From: Streptomyces venezuelae ATCC 10712
GTDB taxonomy: Bacteria; Actinomycetota; Actinomycetes; Streptomycetales; Streptomycetaceae
Assembly: GCF_008639165.1 (NCBI RefSeq)
Contig: NZ_CP029197.1
Coordinates: forward strand, 1,426,001-1,490,000
Length of the DNA stretch: 64,000 nucleotides
Direction of reading: 5' to 3'
Each line of letters starts with the position of its first letter. Position 1 is the stretch's first letter. The notes beneath the pieces were generated by a model that had not been told where the DNA came from, did no database searches, and saw only the letters and a list, made by a program, of their open reading frames with translations. The translations under genes and the position numbers were made by a program. Shown here in pieces: positions 17,105 to 27,568 of the stretch.

Positions 17105-17632
17105 ATGAGCACCACCCCCCGCCCCCGGACCACGACGGTCGTCGTCGTGATGGGCGTCGCCGGGACCGGCAAGACCACCATCGGACCGCTGGTCGCCGAA
17201 GCCCTCGGCCTCCCCTACGCCGAGGGCGACGACTTCCACCCCGCGGCCAACGTGGCCAAGATGTCGGCCGGCATCCCCCTGGACGACAGCGACCGCGCGC
17301 CCTGGCTCGACGCCATCGGCGCATGGGCGCACGACCGGGCCGGGCTCGGCGGTGTGGTGAGCAGCTCCGCGCTGAAGCGGAGCTACCGGGACCGGCTGCG
17401 CGCCGCCGCCCCCGGCGTGGTCTTCCTTCATCTGACCGGCGACCGGGAGCTGATCGAGCGCCGCATGGGGGACCGCAAGGGCCACTTCATGCCGACGGCG
17501 CTCCTCGACTCCCAGTTCGCCACCCTGCAGCCGCTGCAGGAGGACGAGGCCGGCGTCGCCGTCGACGTCTCCGGCACCCCCGAAGAGATCGCCGCCCGGG
17601 CCGCCGCCGCGCTGCGCGCCCTCGCCGGCTGA
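17105..17632 (+). CDS. gntK: Gluconokinase
   Basis: A 175-residue P-loop kinase. Walker A is G-V-A-G-T-G-K-T-T (about residues 17-25), followed by the family's G-D-D-F-H-P-A-A-N-V-A-K-M and D-D-S-D-R-A-P-W-L. It phosphorylates D-gluconate to 6-phosphogluconate in the cytoplasm, feeding the pentose phosphate pathway. The length is normal. It is first in the operon with the gluconate permease gene (47 bp gap) and divergent from its probable repressor. Confidence 0.93.
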   Translation: MSTTPRPRTTTVVVVMGVAGTGKTTIGPLVAEALGLPYAEGDDFHPAANVAKMSAGIPLDDSDRAPWLDAIGAWAHDRAGLGGVVSSSALKRSYRDRLRAAAPGVVFLHLTGDRELIERRMGDRKGHFMPTALLDSQFATLQPLQEDEAGVAVDVSGTPEEIAARAAAALRALAG

Positions 17633-17678
17633 TCTCAGTCCCCGTCCCCCGTTCCCCCGCTCGTACGAAGGACACACC

Positions 17679-19076
17679 GTGACCAGTCTCAGCGTCGAGA
17701 TCCTGGCAGCGGACGCCGCCGAACCGATCACCTCGGCAGGCAACGCCCAGCTCGGCATCGCCGTACTCGCCGGCATCGCCGTCATCGTCCTGCTCATCAC
17801 CAAGTTCAAGCTGCACGCGTTCCTGGCGCTGACCATCGGATCGCTCGCGCTCGGCGCGTTCGCCGGTGCGCCGCTCGCGGACACCATCAAGTCCTTCACC
17901 ACCGGCCTCGGCAACACCGTCGCCGGCGTGGGCGTGCTGATCGCCCTCGGCGCGATCCTCGGCAAGCTGCTCGCCGACTCGGGCGGCGCCGACCAGATCG
18001 TCGACACGATCCTGGCGAAGGCGAGCGGCCGGGCCATGCCCTGGGCCATGGTCCTCATCGCCTCGGTCATCGGCCTGCCGCTCTTCTTCGAAGTCGGCAT
18101 CGTGCTGCTGATCCCGGTGGTGCTGCTCGTCGCCAAACGCGGCAACTACTCGCTGATGCGGATCGGCATCCCCGCCCTCGCGGGCCTCTCCGTGATGCAC
18201 GGCCTCATCCCGCCGCACCCCGGGCCGCTCGTCGCGATCGACGCGGTCGGCGCGAACCTGGGCGTCACCCTCGCCCTCGGTCTGGTCGTCGCCATACCCA
18301 CGGTGATCATCGCCGGTCCGCTGTTCTCCCGGTACGCGGCCCGCTGGGTCGACATCCCGGCCCCCGAGAACATGATCCCGGTGCGGCCCTCCGAGGACCT
18401 GGAGAAGCGACCCGGCTTCGGCGTCACCGTCGCGACCGTCCTGCTCCCCGTCGTCCTGATGCTGGTGAAGGCGCTCGTCGACATCGTCGTCGACGACCCG
18501 GAGAACGGCGTCCAGAAGGTCACCGACGTCATCGGCTCCCCGCTGATCGCGCTGCTCGCCGCCGTCCTCGTCGCGCTCTTCACGCTGGGCCGCGCGGCCG
18601 GCTTCACCAAGGAGCGGCTCTCCACCACCGTCGAGAAGTCCCTCGCCCCGATCGCGGGCGTGCTGATGATCGTCGGCGCGGGCGGCGGCTTCAAGCAGAC
18701 CCTGATCGACATCGGCGTCGGCCAGATGATCCTGGAGTTCTCCGAGGACTGGTCCATCCCGGCCCTGCTGCTCGCCTGGCTGATCGCCGTCGCGATCCGG
18801 CTGGCGACGGGCTCCGCGACGGTCGCGACGATCTCGGCGGCGGGCCTGGTGGCGCCGCTGGCGGAGGGCATGTCGACCAGCCACACGGCACTGCTCGTCC
18901 TCGCCATCGGTGCGGGTTCGCTCTTCTTCAGCCACGTCAACGACGCCGGGTTCTGGCTGGTGAAGGAGTACTTCGGCATGACCGTCGGCCAGACGGTCAA
19001 GACCTGGTCGGTGATGGAGACGATCATCTCGGTCGTCGGCATCGGGTTCGTGCTGCTGCTGTCGCTGGTGTTGTAG
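17679..19076 (+). CDS. gntP: GntP-family gluconate permease
   Basis: A 465-residue transporter with about 12-14 hydrophobic helices and the family segments L-P-L-F-F-E-V-G-I-V-L-L-I-P and H-G-L-I-P-P-H-P-G-P. The C-terminal F-F-S-H-V-N-D-A-G-F-W is also typical of GntP. It imports gluconate with protons across the cytoplasmic membrane for the adjacent kinase. The start is GTG at 17679. Repression by the divergent GntR regulator is likely. Confidence 0.92.
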   Translation: MTSLSVEILAADAAEPITSAGNAQLGIAVLAGIAVIVLLITKFKLHAFLALTIGSLALGAFAGAPLADTIKSFTTGLGNTVAGVGVLIALGAILGKLLADSGGADQIVDTILAKASGRAMPWAMVLIASVIGLPLFFEVGIVLLIPVVLLVAKRGNYSLMRIGIPALAGLSVMHGLIPPHPGPLVAIDAVGANLGVTLALGLVVAIPTVIIAGPLFSRYAARWVDIPAPENMIPVRPSEDLEKRPGFGVTVATVLLPVVLMLVKALVDIVVDDPENGVQKVTDVIGSPLIALLAAVLVALFTLGRAAGFTKERLSTTVEKSLAPIAGVLMIVGAGGGFKQTLIDIGVGQMILEFSEDWSIPALLLAWLIAVAIRLATGSATVATISAAGLVAPLAEGMSTSHTALLVLAIGAGSLFFSHVNDAGFWLVKEYFGMTVGQTVKTWSVMETIISVVGIGFVLLLSLVL

Positions 19077-19129
19077 CGGCGCTTCCGATACGGCTCCGAG
19101 GGCCGGTCGTGGCTGACAGACTGTCGGCC

Positions 19130-19561
19130 ATGACCGGCCCTCACGCGCTCAAGCCCTTCCTGCTCGCCTTCCCCGGCCCCCTCCGGGACCGGCTGGTCGC
19201 GGCCGTCCTGTCCGGTGAGAAGGTGGCGACGACGGGCCTCCTCGCGGAGTACGAGGTGGAGGCCGAGGAACTGCCGGAACCGGGCGAACGCTCGGCGCTC
19301 ATCGACTCGGACGGCCGCGAGGTGGCGGTCGTGGAGGTCACCGAGGTCCAGGTCCTCCCGCTGGGCGAGGTGCCCCTCGCGCTCGCCCTGGACGAGGGCG
19401 AGGGGTACCTGTCGGTCGCGGAGTGGCGGGAAGCCCACGAAGGCTTCTGGCACAGCGCGGAGATGCGGGAGGCACTGGGCGACCCGGCCTTCGTGGTGGA
19501 CGACTCGACGATGCTGGTGGTGGAGCGGTTCCGGGTGGCTGAGCGGCTTCAGGAGGGCTGA
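19130..19561 (+). CDS. ASCH domain protein
   Basis: A 143-residue protein with the ASCH (PUA-like) fold. It contains G-E-K-V-A-T-T-G-L, then V-A-V-V-E-V-T-E-V-Q-V and D-E-G-E-G-Y-L-S-V-A-E-W-R, which match proteins of the YqfB/ASCH group. Related domains bind RNA or hydrolyse modified nucleosides, but the role here is unknown. ATG at 19130 is used; a GTG at 19109 with AGGG upstream is an alternative. The last 13 bp overlap the convergent NACHT gene. Confidence 0.8.
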   Translation: MTGPHALKPFLLAFPGPLRDRLVAAVLSGEKVATTGLLAEYEVEAEELPEPGERSALIDSDGREVAVVEVTEVQVLPLGEVPLALALDEGEGYLSVAEWREAHEGFWHSAEMREALGDPAFVVDDSTMLVVERFRVAERLQEG

Positions 19562-22500
19562 GGGGCGAGGGCGGCGAGGAGGGTGGCGGCGGTGTCGCGG
19601 ACCTCCCGCAGCGGGCTTCCGGCGGCCCGCCGGAGGACGGGGAGGACCTCGGGGTCGTCGCGGCGGAGGTCGGCCAGGATGCGGAGGGCGGCCACCCGGA
19701 CCACGGGGTCGGGGTCGTTCACGAAGCGCTCCTCGGCGACGTCCGCGACCTCCGCGAGGTCCGCGCCGCCGCGCAGCTCCAGGAGGCTGCGGAAGGCCGC
19801 GAATCGTACGTCGCGGCTCTCGTCCGCCACGGCCCGGTCGAGGACCACGCGCACCGCCTCGTTGTCCCCGTACGTGGTCAGCAGGTGGACGAAGGACGAG
19901 TGGCGGGCCTCCTCGTCGGGGTGGGTCCGGGCCCGGTCGGCCACCAGGTCACGGGCCAGGTCGTGGTCCAGCTCGACGAGCCCGGTCAGGGCGCGGCTCT
20001 GGACCGCCGGGCTCGGATCGTTCCTCACCCGGTCGAGGAGGGCGTCCACGACCGCCGCGTCGTCCTCGACGTGCGCGGCGAAGAGCCGCAGGGCGGTCTC
20101 ACGGACGAAGTGGGACCTGTCGTGCGCCAGTCGGCGGGACAGCAGCTCCACGATCGTGCCGTCCCCGGCGCCGGCCTCGGCCAGACAGCGGAGGGCGGCC
20201 CTGCGCACCACGGGGTCCTCGTGGCCGGACAGTTCCAGGAGGCGGGCGTGGGTGCCCGGGTCGTCGGAGCCGATCTCCCGTACGGCGTCGATCGCCGCGG
20301 CCACGACCTCGGGGCTCTCGTCGTTCTTCATCCGCTCCTGGACGAGCGCGCGGACTGACGGTTCGTCGCCGGTCCTCGCCACCACGGCGGTCAGGGCCCT
20401 GGCACGGAGTTCGGGATCGGGGTCGGCCAGGGCCTTCCGCAGGAACTCCGCCGCCCGTGCCCCGTCCTCGGCGTGCGCGGCGAGCGGGCGCACCGCCTCC
20501 CGGCGGACGGAGGGATCGGGGTCGTCGAGCAGCCGGGCGATCGCGGCACGTGCCTCCGGCCTGTCGCTCCGGCGCCGCCGCAGGCATTCGAATGCCGCGA
20601 TTCGCACCGGCAGTTCGTCGTCGGCGAGCCGCTCGACGGCGAGCCCGACCACCCATTCCGGGTCGACGTCCTCCTGGTACGCCAGGTGGCCGAGGAACCT
20701 CGACCGCACCTCGACGTTCGCCTCCTCCCGGAGCAATCGCTCCACGAGCAACCTCGTCGCCGGCTCACGACCCGCGGAGCGGACGAGCAGCCGGGCGGCG
20801 CCCAGACGCTCCACCGTGCTGTCACCGTTCAGGGCGGTCTCCGCGAGGTGGACCGAGCCGGGGCTCCACCGGAGGCTCAGCTCGATGCTCGTGGCGAGCT
20901 GGTTCGTCCCGTTGAGCGCGAGGGACCAGTCCTCGGGGGACTGCTCACCGTGCTTCCACCGTTCGTACCAGCGCGCGTACGTCTCCCTGCCCGTCCAGGT
21001 GTCGCCGAGGGCCGCCAGCGCCGGGCCCAGGGACTCCACGTGCGCGTAGGGGTAGAAGAAGGTCACGCCCAACGCCCTGGCGCACTCGAACAGGCGGGAC
21101 ACCGCCGCGACCGTCGCCGTGCTCTGCGGGGCCAGCGCCCCCAGCCGGCGCACCTCGGCCAGGCAGCGAGCCACGAAGGCGACTTCGGTGAACGCGGTGT
21201 CGTCGCGGGAGCCCAGCGGGGCGGCGATCGCGCGCGGCGCGAGGAGCCGGTCGATCACGCCCGCCACGAAGCGCTCGTCCAGCAACCCCACCAGCAGCAG
21301 CAGGATCTCGTGCCACGTCGGGTCGTGGACCTTGGTGGCGAAGAGGTCCTGGAGGTCCTGCTCCGAGAGGCTTCGCTCCTGGTGGAAGCGGTGGGCCAGG
21401 TCCGTCGCCGCCAGGTATTCCAGGAAGGTGCGGTGGACGAAGCCGTAGATCTCGCCGCCGTAGCGGCTGAGGATGAAGTTGCGGTGGCGGAACTGGTCCA
21501 GCATCACGCGGGCCGCCGTCGCCGCGCGGTCCGGCGGCAGGGCGTAGCGGTCCCTGACGTACTCCTCGAAGCTCCTGAGGAGGTCAGGGCCCGCGATGTG
21601 GTTGCCGGAGATGCCGCCGTGGCCCTCCTGCATCTGGCGGGCGACGAGGCGCAGGAGTTCGCGTTTGTCCTCGGGGCCGAGGTACGGGAGGTGCTCCTCG
21701 ACCTGACGGTCCTTGAGGTACTTGCTGGGGTCCCAGTGTTCGACGAGGACGTCGACGGCGTGCTCGTACACCGTGCGCCGGTCGCGCGGGAGTTCACGGC
21801 GGCGCCCGATGATCGCCAGGATGGTGAGGATCAGCGGGTTGCCCGCGAGTTCCCGCACGGAGGTGGACGCGTCGACGGCGGTCGTGACGCGTTCGATCAG
21901 TTTCCGGGCCTGCTCGGGCTCCTCGGGGTACGCGAGCGAGAACCACTGGCGGGCGAACGCGCCGATCTGCTCCCGGTCGAGGTCCTGGAGCATGAAGTTG
22001 GCGAAACCGGCGCCGTCGAGGACGGCCCGCTGGTAGCCGTAGCCGCGTGAGGTGACGACGATCCTGGCCTTCGGGTGGCGGGCGGCGAAGCCCGCGACTC
22101 GGCGGCTGACCGCGTCCCTGACGTCCTTCTCGAAGAGCTCGTCCAGGCCGTCGAAGATCACGAGTGCGGAGTACGGGCCGTCCCCCGCCAGGACCGCGTC
22201 CAGTGTCCCGGGCGGCAGCCCCAGGCCCTCGGTGGCGTGCTGGTGGGCGAGGAAGTCCTCGAAGGTCCGCTCGCGCCAGGCGGGTTGCGCGTACTCCCGG
22301 AGTTCGACGATCAGCGGGATGGTGCCGTGCAGCGCTTCGAGGGCCCGCGGGGGCTCGGGGGCCGTGAGGACGAGTGCCAGGTAGCGGGCCAGGCTGGACT
22401 TGCCGGAGCCCGGGTGGCCGAGCAGGACGACGCGGTCGTGGCCGGGCGCGGTCAGGACGTCGAGCACCGGCAGCGGCGGCCGCTCCTGGTAGGCGCGGCG

Positions 22501-22905
22501 GACCCGGTCGACGGTCTCCCGGTCGATGCCGGGCGGCAGGTCGTGGAGTTCGGCGTCCGCCGGGTCCATCAGACGGCGCAGGAGCTCCTGGGGCAGTTCG
22601 ACGGGCGGCGGGTCGGACCGTACGGTCTGGGCGACGAAGACGTCCCTGAGGTGCAGGGCCGGGTGCTCGTCCTGCTCCCTGAGGGGGGTGAGGACCTCCA
22701 GGTCGAGGCGGCCGTACCGCTGGCGCACGCGGGTGGCGTAGGCCTCGCGGGCGGACTCCACCTCCGGTGGCGCGGGCTGCGGCGGGATGGAGCCGAGCGT
22801 GACGTGGACGTCGCCCCGGACGCCGCTGATCTGGGTGAGCGGGCCCTCGACGGCGGCGCCGGACGCCGACTGGGCCGCCTTCCGGCGCGCGAAGAAGCCC
22901 CTCAT
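19549..22905 (-). CDS. NACHT NTPase with C-terminal HEAT repeats (STAND/NLR-like)
   Basis: A 1118-residue STAND protein. Residues 21-40 hold a short motif (Q-I-S-G-V-R-G-D-V-H-V-T-L-G-S) also found in the adjacent membrane protein. The NACHT core has Walker A G-H-P-G-S-G-K-S (163-170), Walker B A-L-V-I-F-D-G-L-D-E-L (247-257) and a sensor V-V-T-S-R-G-Y-G-Y (283-291). From about 780 to the end are tandem HEAT-like repeats built on D-P-x-V-R-x-A-A. NACHT proteins oligomerise on sensing a trigger through their repeats and activate an N-terminal-linked effector; bacterial ones act in antiphage defence and cell death. Its ATG overlaps the stop of the upstream gene (ATGA), so the pair is co-translated. 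The trigger is unknown. Confidence 0.9.
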   Translation of the reverse strand: MRGFFARRKAAQSASGAAVEGPLTQISGVRGDVHVTLGSIPPQPAPPEVESAREAYATRVRQRYGRLDLEVLTPLREQDEHPALHLRDVFVAQTVRSDPPPVELPQELLRRLMDPADAELHDLPPGIDRETVDRVRRAYQERPPLPVLDVLTAPGHDRVVLLGHPGSGKSSLARYLALVLTAPEPPRALEALHGTIPLIVELREYAQPAWRERTFEDFLAHQHATEGLGLPPGTLDAVLAGDGPYSALVIFDGLDELFEKDVRDAVSRRVAGFAARHPKARIVVTSRGYGYQRAVLDGAGFANFMLQDLDREQIGAFARQWFSLAYPEEPEQARKLIERVTTAVDASTSVRELAGNPLILTILAIIGRRRELPRDRRTVYEHAVDVLVEHWDPSKYLKDRQVEEHLPYLGPEDKRELLRLVARQMQEGHGGISGNHIAGPDLLRSFEEYVRDRYALPPDRAATAARVMLDQFRHRNFILSRYGGEIYGFVHRTFLEYLAATDLAHRFHQERSLSEQDLQDLFATKVHDPTWHEILLLLVGLLDERFVAGVIDRLLAPRAIAAPLGSRDDTAFTEVAFVARCLAEVRRLGALAPQSTATVAAVSRLFECARALGVTFFYPYAHVESLGPALAALGDTWTGRETYARWYERWKHGEQSPEDWSLALNGTNQLATSIELSLRWSPGSVHLAETALNGDSTVERLGAARLLVRSAGREPATRLLVERLLREEANVEVRSRFLGHLAYQEDVDPEWVVGLAVERLADDELPVRIAAFECLRRRRSDRPEARAAIARLLDDPDPSVRREAVRPLAAHAEDGARAAEFLRKALADPDPELRARALTAVVARTGDEPSVRALVQERMKNDESPEVVAAAIDAVREIGSDDPGTHARLLELSGHEDPVVRRAALRCLAEAGAGDGTIVELLSRRLAHDRSHFVRETALRLFAAHVEDDAAVVDALLDRVRNDPSPAVQSRALTGLVELDHDLARDLVADRARTHPDEEARHSSFVHLLTTYGDNEAVRVVLDRAVADESRDVRFAAFRSLLELRGGADLAEVADVAEERFVNDPDPVVRVAALRILADLRRDDPEVLPVLRRAAGSPLREVRDTAATLLAALAPQPS

Positions 22906-23330
22906 GGCGCGGGGGTCGTCGGCGGTTCGACGCGGACCGAGCCGCCCACCCCGTCGAGCTGGTGCAGGTCCCCCGCCGTCCGGGCGCCGCGGGCCGACTG
23001 CGTCCCGCCGCCCTGGCCCGCCGTGGGGGCGGAGGGAGCGGCGGGGGCCTGCGGGGCGCTCGTGCTCCCGCCGGGCCTGATCACCACGTCCCCCGTCACG
23101 TTCCTGATCTGGTGCAGCGATCCGCCGGTCACGGCCTGGTCCGCCGACTGCGCGGAGGGCCGGCCGAGGAGGCCGGCCAGGGTCAGGGCGAAGCCCGCCA
23201 CGGTGAAGAACAGGCTCAGGACGCTGCTCCACTTGTCCGCGGCGTCCAGACCCTGGAGGACGAGGAAGGCCGCGAGGCCGCCGAGGGCGGCGACCCCGCC
23301 GACGAGCATGAGCAGTACGCGTTGTGTCAC
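22902..23330 (-). CDS. Two-TM protein with NACHT-matching motif repeats (candidate effector)
   Basis: A 142-residue protein starting at GTG (23330). Two hydrophobic helices at about 5-26 and 36-56 are followed by a Pro/Ala/Gly-rich tail. The tail holds two copies of a short motif: L-H-Q-I-R-N-V-T-G-D-V-V-I-R-P-G-G (72-88) and L-H-Q-L-D-G-V-G-G-S-V-R-V-E-P (122-136). The same pattern occurs at the N-terminus of the NACHT protein encoded immediately downstream, to which it is coupled by ATGA. I know no named family for it. The arrangement suggests a membrane effector recruited by homotypic, amyloid-like motif contact; this is inference. Confidence 0.75.
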   Translation of the reverse strand: MTQRVLLMLVGGVAALGGLAAFLVLQGLDAADKWSSVLSLFFTVAGFALTLAGLLGRPSAQSADQAVTGGSLHQIRNVTGDVVIRPGGSTSAPQAPAAPSAPTAGQGGGTQSARGARTAGDLHQLDGVGGSVRVEPPTTPAP

Positions 23331-23362
23331 GGCGTCATCTTGCCCCGGCGGGGTGCCTTCCG

Positions 23363-25018
23363 TCAGCCGACCGCCTTCGCGGCCGCCCGGCCGGCCGCCC
23401 GGCCCGAGAAGACGCAGCCGCCGAGGAAGGTGCCTTCGAGGGACCGGTAGCCGTGGACGCCGCCGCCGCCGAAGCCGGCCGCCTCGCCCGCCGCGTAGAG
23501 GCCCTCCAGGGGTTCGCCGCCGTCCGTGAGGACCCGGGAGTCGAGGTCGGTCTCCAGGCCGCCGAGGGACTTGCGGGTGAGGATGTTGAGGCGGACGGCG
23601 ATCAGCGGGCCGGCCTTGGGGTCGAGGATGCGGTGCGGCGAGGCGGTGCGGATGAGCTTGTCTCCGAGGTACTTGCGGGCGCCGCGGATCGCCGTGACCT
23701 GGAGGTCCTTGGTGAAGGGGTTGGCGATCTCGCGGTCGCGCGCGGTGATCTCGCGGCGCAGCGCGGTCTCGTCGATCAGGTCCTCGCCGGTGATCCGGTT
23801 CATGCCCCGGACGAGGGCGGACAGGTCGTTCTCGACGACGAAGTCGACGCCCTTGTCCATGAACGCCTGGACGGGGCCGGGGACGTCGGCGCGGGCGCGG
23901 CCGAGCACGTCGCGGACGGACTTGCCGGTGAGGTCGGGGTTCTGCTCGGAGCCGGAGAGGGCGAACTCCTTGCCGATGATCCGCTTGTCGAGGACGAACC
24001 AGGTGTGGTCGTGGCCGGTCCGCATGATGTGTTCGAGGGTGCCGAGGGTGTCGAAGCCGGGGAAGAGCGGGACGGGCAGCCGCTTTCCGGTCGCGTCCAG
24101 CCAGAGGCTGGAGGGGCCGGGGAGGATGCGGATGCCGTGCCTGGCCCAGATCGGGTTCCAGTTCTCGATGCCCTCGGTGTAGTGCCACATCCGGTCCCGG
24201 TTGATGTGGCGGGCGCCGGCCTTCTCTGCGACGCCGAGCATCAGGCCGTCGACGTGGGCGGGCACGCCCGAGAGCATCCGGGCGGGCGGGGTGCCGAGCC
24301 GCTCGGGCCACTGGGCGCGGACGAGGTCGTGGTTGCCTCCGATGCCGCCGGAGGTGACGATCACGGCCTGGGCGCGCAGTTCGAAGGCGCCGGTGGCCGT
24401 GCGGCTGCTCGCGGTGCCCCGCTCGGCGGTGGACGGTTCGAGGATCTCGCCGGTGACGGTGTCGACGGCTCCGGCGGTGCGTCCGAGGGCGGTGACCCGG
24501 TGGCGGAAGCGGAGCTGGACGAGACCGCGGGCGACGCCCTCGCGGACCTTCCGCTCGAAGGGGGCGACGAGGCCGGGGCCGGTGCCCCAGGTGATGTGGA
24601 AGCGGGGGACGGAGTTGCCGTGCCCGATGGCGCCGTAGCCGCCGCGCTCGGCCCAGCCGACGACGGGGAAGAAGCGGACCCCGCGCGCGTGGAGCCAGGA
24701 ACGCTTCTCTCCGGCGGCGAAGTCGACGTACGCCTCGGCCCACTTCCTCGGCCAGTGGTCCTCGGTCCGGTCGAAGCCCGCGGTGCCGTACCAGTCCTGG
24801 AGCGCGAGGGCATGACTGTCCTTGACACGCATCCGGCGCTGCTCGGGCGAGTCGACGAGGAAGAGTCCGCCGAAGGACCAATGGGCCTGGCCGCCCATGG
24901 ACTGTTCGGGTTCCTGGTCGAGGAGGATCACGGTGCGGCCGGCGTCGACCAGCTCGGCGGTGGCGACGAGGCCGGCGAGGCCGGCCCCGATCACGATCAC
25001 ATCAGCGTCGTAGGACAT
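23363..25018 (-). CDS. FAD-binding dehydrogenase, 3-ketosteroid Δ1-dehydrogenase-like
   Basis: A 551-residue flavoprotein. The N-terminal Rossmann motif is V-I-G-A-G-L-A-G-L-V-A, the FAD-contacting G-G-Q-A-H-W-S-F-G-G-L-F follows, and the C-terminal FAD segment G-L-Y-A-A-G-E-A-A-G-F-G-G-G-G-V is intact. It belongs to the FAD_binding_2 group with KstD and fumarate-reductase-type enzymes, so it probably desaturates a keto compound. It is divergent from a TetR gene that is coupled to a 3α/20β-hydroxysteroid dehydrogenase-like gene. That makes a steroid or terpenoid substrate plausible. The start at 25018 begins M-S-Y-D-A-D-V-I-V-I-G. Confidence 0.8.
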   Translation of the reverse strand: MSYDADVIVIGAGLAGLVATAELVDAGRTVILLDQEPEQSMGGQAHWSFGGLFLVDSPEQRRMRVKDSHALALQDWYGTAGFDRTEDHWPRKWAEAYVDFAAGEKRSWLHARGVRFFPVVGWAERGGYGAIGHGNSVPRFHITWGTGPGLVAPFERKVREGVARGLVQLRFRHRVTALGRTAGAVDTVTGEILEPSTAERGTASSRTATGAFELRAQAVIVTSGGIGGNHDLVRAQWPERLGTPPARMLSGVPAHVDGLMLGVAEKAGARHINRDRMWHYTEGIENWNPIWARHGIRILPGPSSLWLDATGKRLPVPLFPGFDTLGTLEHIMRTGHDHTWFVLDKRIIGKEFALSGSEQNPDLTGKSVRDVLGRARADVPGPVQAFMDKGVDFVVENDLSALVRGMNRITGEDLIDETALRREITARDREIANPFTKDLQVTAIRGARKYLGDKLIRTASPHRILDPKAGPLIAVRLNILTRKSLGGLETDLDSRVLTDGGEPLEGLYAAGEAAGFGGGGVHGYRSLEGTFLGGCVFSGRAAGRAAAKAVG

Positions 25019-25031
25019 GGACCGCATCTTG

Positions 25032-25047
25032 GATACACGGATGTATC
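25032..25047. promoter_or_regulatory. Palindromic operator between FAD dehydrogenase and TetR gene
   Basis: GATACA-CGGA-TGTATC is a perfect 6-4-6 palindrome 13 bp upstream of the FAD dehydrogenase start. A second small palindrome AATG-TCGAG-CATT (25101-25113) lies just before the TetR start. Both are candidate sites for that TetR. Confidence 0.6.
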
Positions 25048-25120
25048 GAGTCAACCTTTTCGCCGGTTCCGCCGTGCTCCGCACCCCCCTCCCGTTTTCT
25101 AATGTCGAGCATTAATATGA

Positions 25121-26539
<1,419 letters not shown>

Positions 26540-26588
26540 GCCCGGACGGCGCGGCCCCGCGGTCCCGGCGGTTTGCTTGGATGGCGGG

Positions 26589-27104
26589 ATGAGCGCCGCT
26601 GAAGAGATTCTCGATGTCGTCGACGAGCAGGACCGGGTGGTCGGGCAGGCCCCGCGCGGTGAGGTGTACGCGCGGGGCCTGATCCATCGCTGCGTCTTCG
26701 TCCGGGTCAGGGACGCGGAGGGCCGGTTCTTCGTCCACCGCAGGACCCCGACCAAGCTGGTCTTCCCCTCGATGTACGACATGTTCGTCGGCGGGGTCGT
26801 CGGCGCGGGCGAGTCCTACGACGAGGCCGCGCTGCGCGAGGCCGAGGAGGAGCTCGGTGTACGCGGCCTGCCCCGGCCCGAGCACCTGTTCACCTTCTTG
26901 TACGACTCCGCGGGCGTGGCCGGCAAGTGGTGGTCGGCGGTCTACGAGGTGCGCTGCGACCTGCCGGTGAACCCGCAGGCGGAGGAGGTCGCCTGGCACG
27001 CCTTCCTGACGGAGGAGGAGCTGGCCGGGCGGCTCGGCGACTGGGCGTGGGTGCCGGACGGGCTCGCCGCGCACGAACGGCTGCGGGAGCACCTGGGGCG
27101 GTGA
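26589..27104 (+). CDS. NUDIX hydrolase
   Basis: A 171-residue protein. The Nudix box reads G-x5-E-x7-R-E-A-E-E-E-L in G-V-V-G-A-G-E-S-Y-D-E-A-A-L-R-E-A-E. It opens E-E-I-L-D-V-V-D-E-Q-D-R-V-V-G, like members related to isopentenyl-diphosphate isomerase and YfcD. It cleaves or rearranges nucleoside-diphosphate-linked or diphosphate substrates; the substrate is unknown. The ATG at 26589 is chosen over a TTG four codons earlier. It stands alone, 49 bp after the SDR stop. Confidence 0.85.
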   Translation: MSAAEEILDVVDEQDRVVGQAPRGEVYARGLIHRCVFVRVRDAEGRFFVHRRTPTKLVFPSMYDMFVGGVVGAGESYDEAALREAEEELGVRGLPRPEHLFTFLYDSAGVAGKWWSAVYEVRCDLPVNPQAEEVAWHAFLTEEELAGRLGDWAWVPDGLAAHERLREHLGR

Positions 27105-27172
27105 GCCCGCGGTTCCCGGGGGCCGGTGAGGGGCGCCCGGCGGGGTGATCACCCGAACGTTAGGGTGCGCGT

Positions 27173-27568
27173 GTGAGCGATTTCGTACAGAGTCTGCGGC
27201 TGTGGTTCGCGCCGCAGCGGATCCGGGCCGAGGGCGAGACCCCCGACTACCGCTTCTCCCTCGCCAACGAGCGGACCTTCCTCGCCTGGATCCGGACCGC
27301 GCTCGCCCTGGTCGGCGGTGGTTTCGCCGTGGACCAGTTCCTGCCGGACCTGCGCTGGGGCGTCCGGGTCGGGCTCGCGCTCGCGCTGCTCGCGGCGGGG
27401 GCGCTGTGCGCGCTGCGGGCGGTGAACCACTGGGTGCGCTGCGAGCGGGCGATGCGCCGCGGCGAGGACCTGCCGGGGTCCCGGTTCCCCGCGGTGCTGA
27501 GCCTGGTCGTGGCGGTGGTGGCGGTCGCCATGGTGGTGGTCGTGCTCTTCGGCTGGGCGGGCCGGTGA
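27173..27568 (+). CDS. DUF202 membrane protein (YidH-like)
   Basis: A 131-residue membrane protein. The diagnostic L-A-N-E-R-T-F-L-A-W-I-R-T-A-L-A motif is at about 30-45, and three hydrophobic helices follow. DUF202/YidH proteins are small inner-membrane proteins of unsettled function. GTG at 27173 follows an AT-poor promoter region. Its stop overlaps the start of a second DUF202 gene by GTGA, so the pair forms an operon and perhaps a heteromeric complex. Confidence 0.85.
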   Translation: MSDFVQSLRLWFAPQRIRAEGETPDYRFSLANERTFLAWIRTALALVGGGFAVDQFLPDLRWGVRVGLALALLAAGALCALRAVNHWVRCERAMRRGEDLPGSRFPAVLSLVVAVVAVAMVVVVLFGWAGR

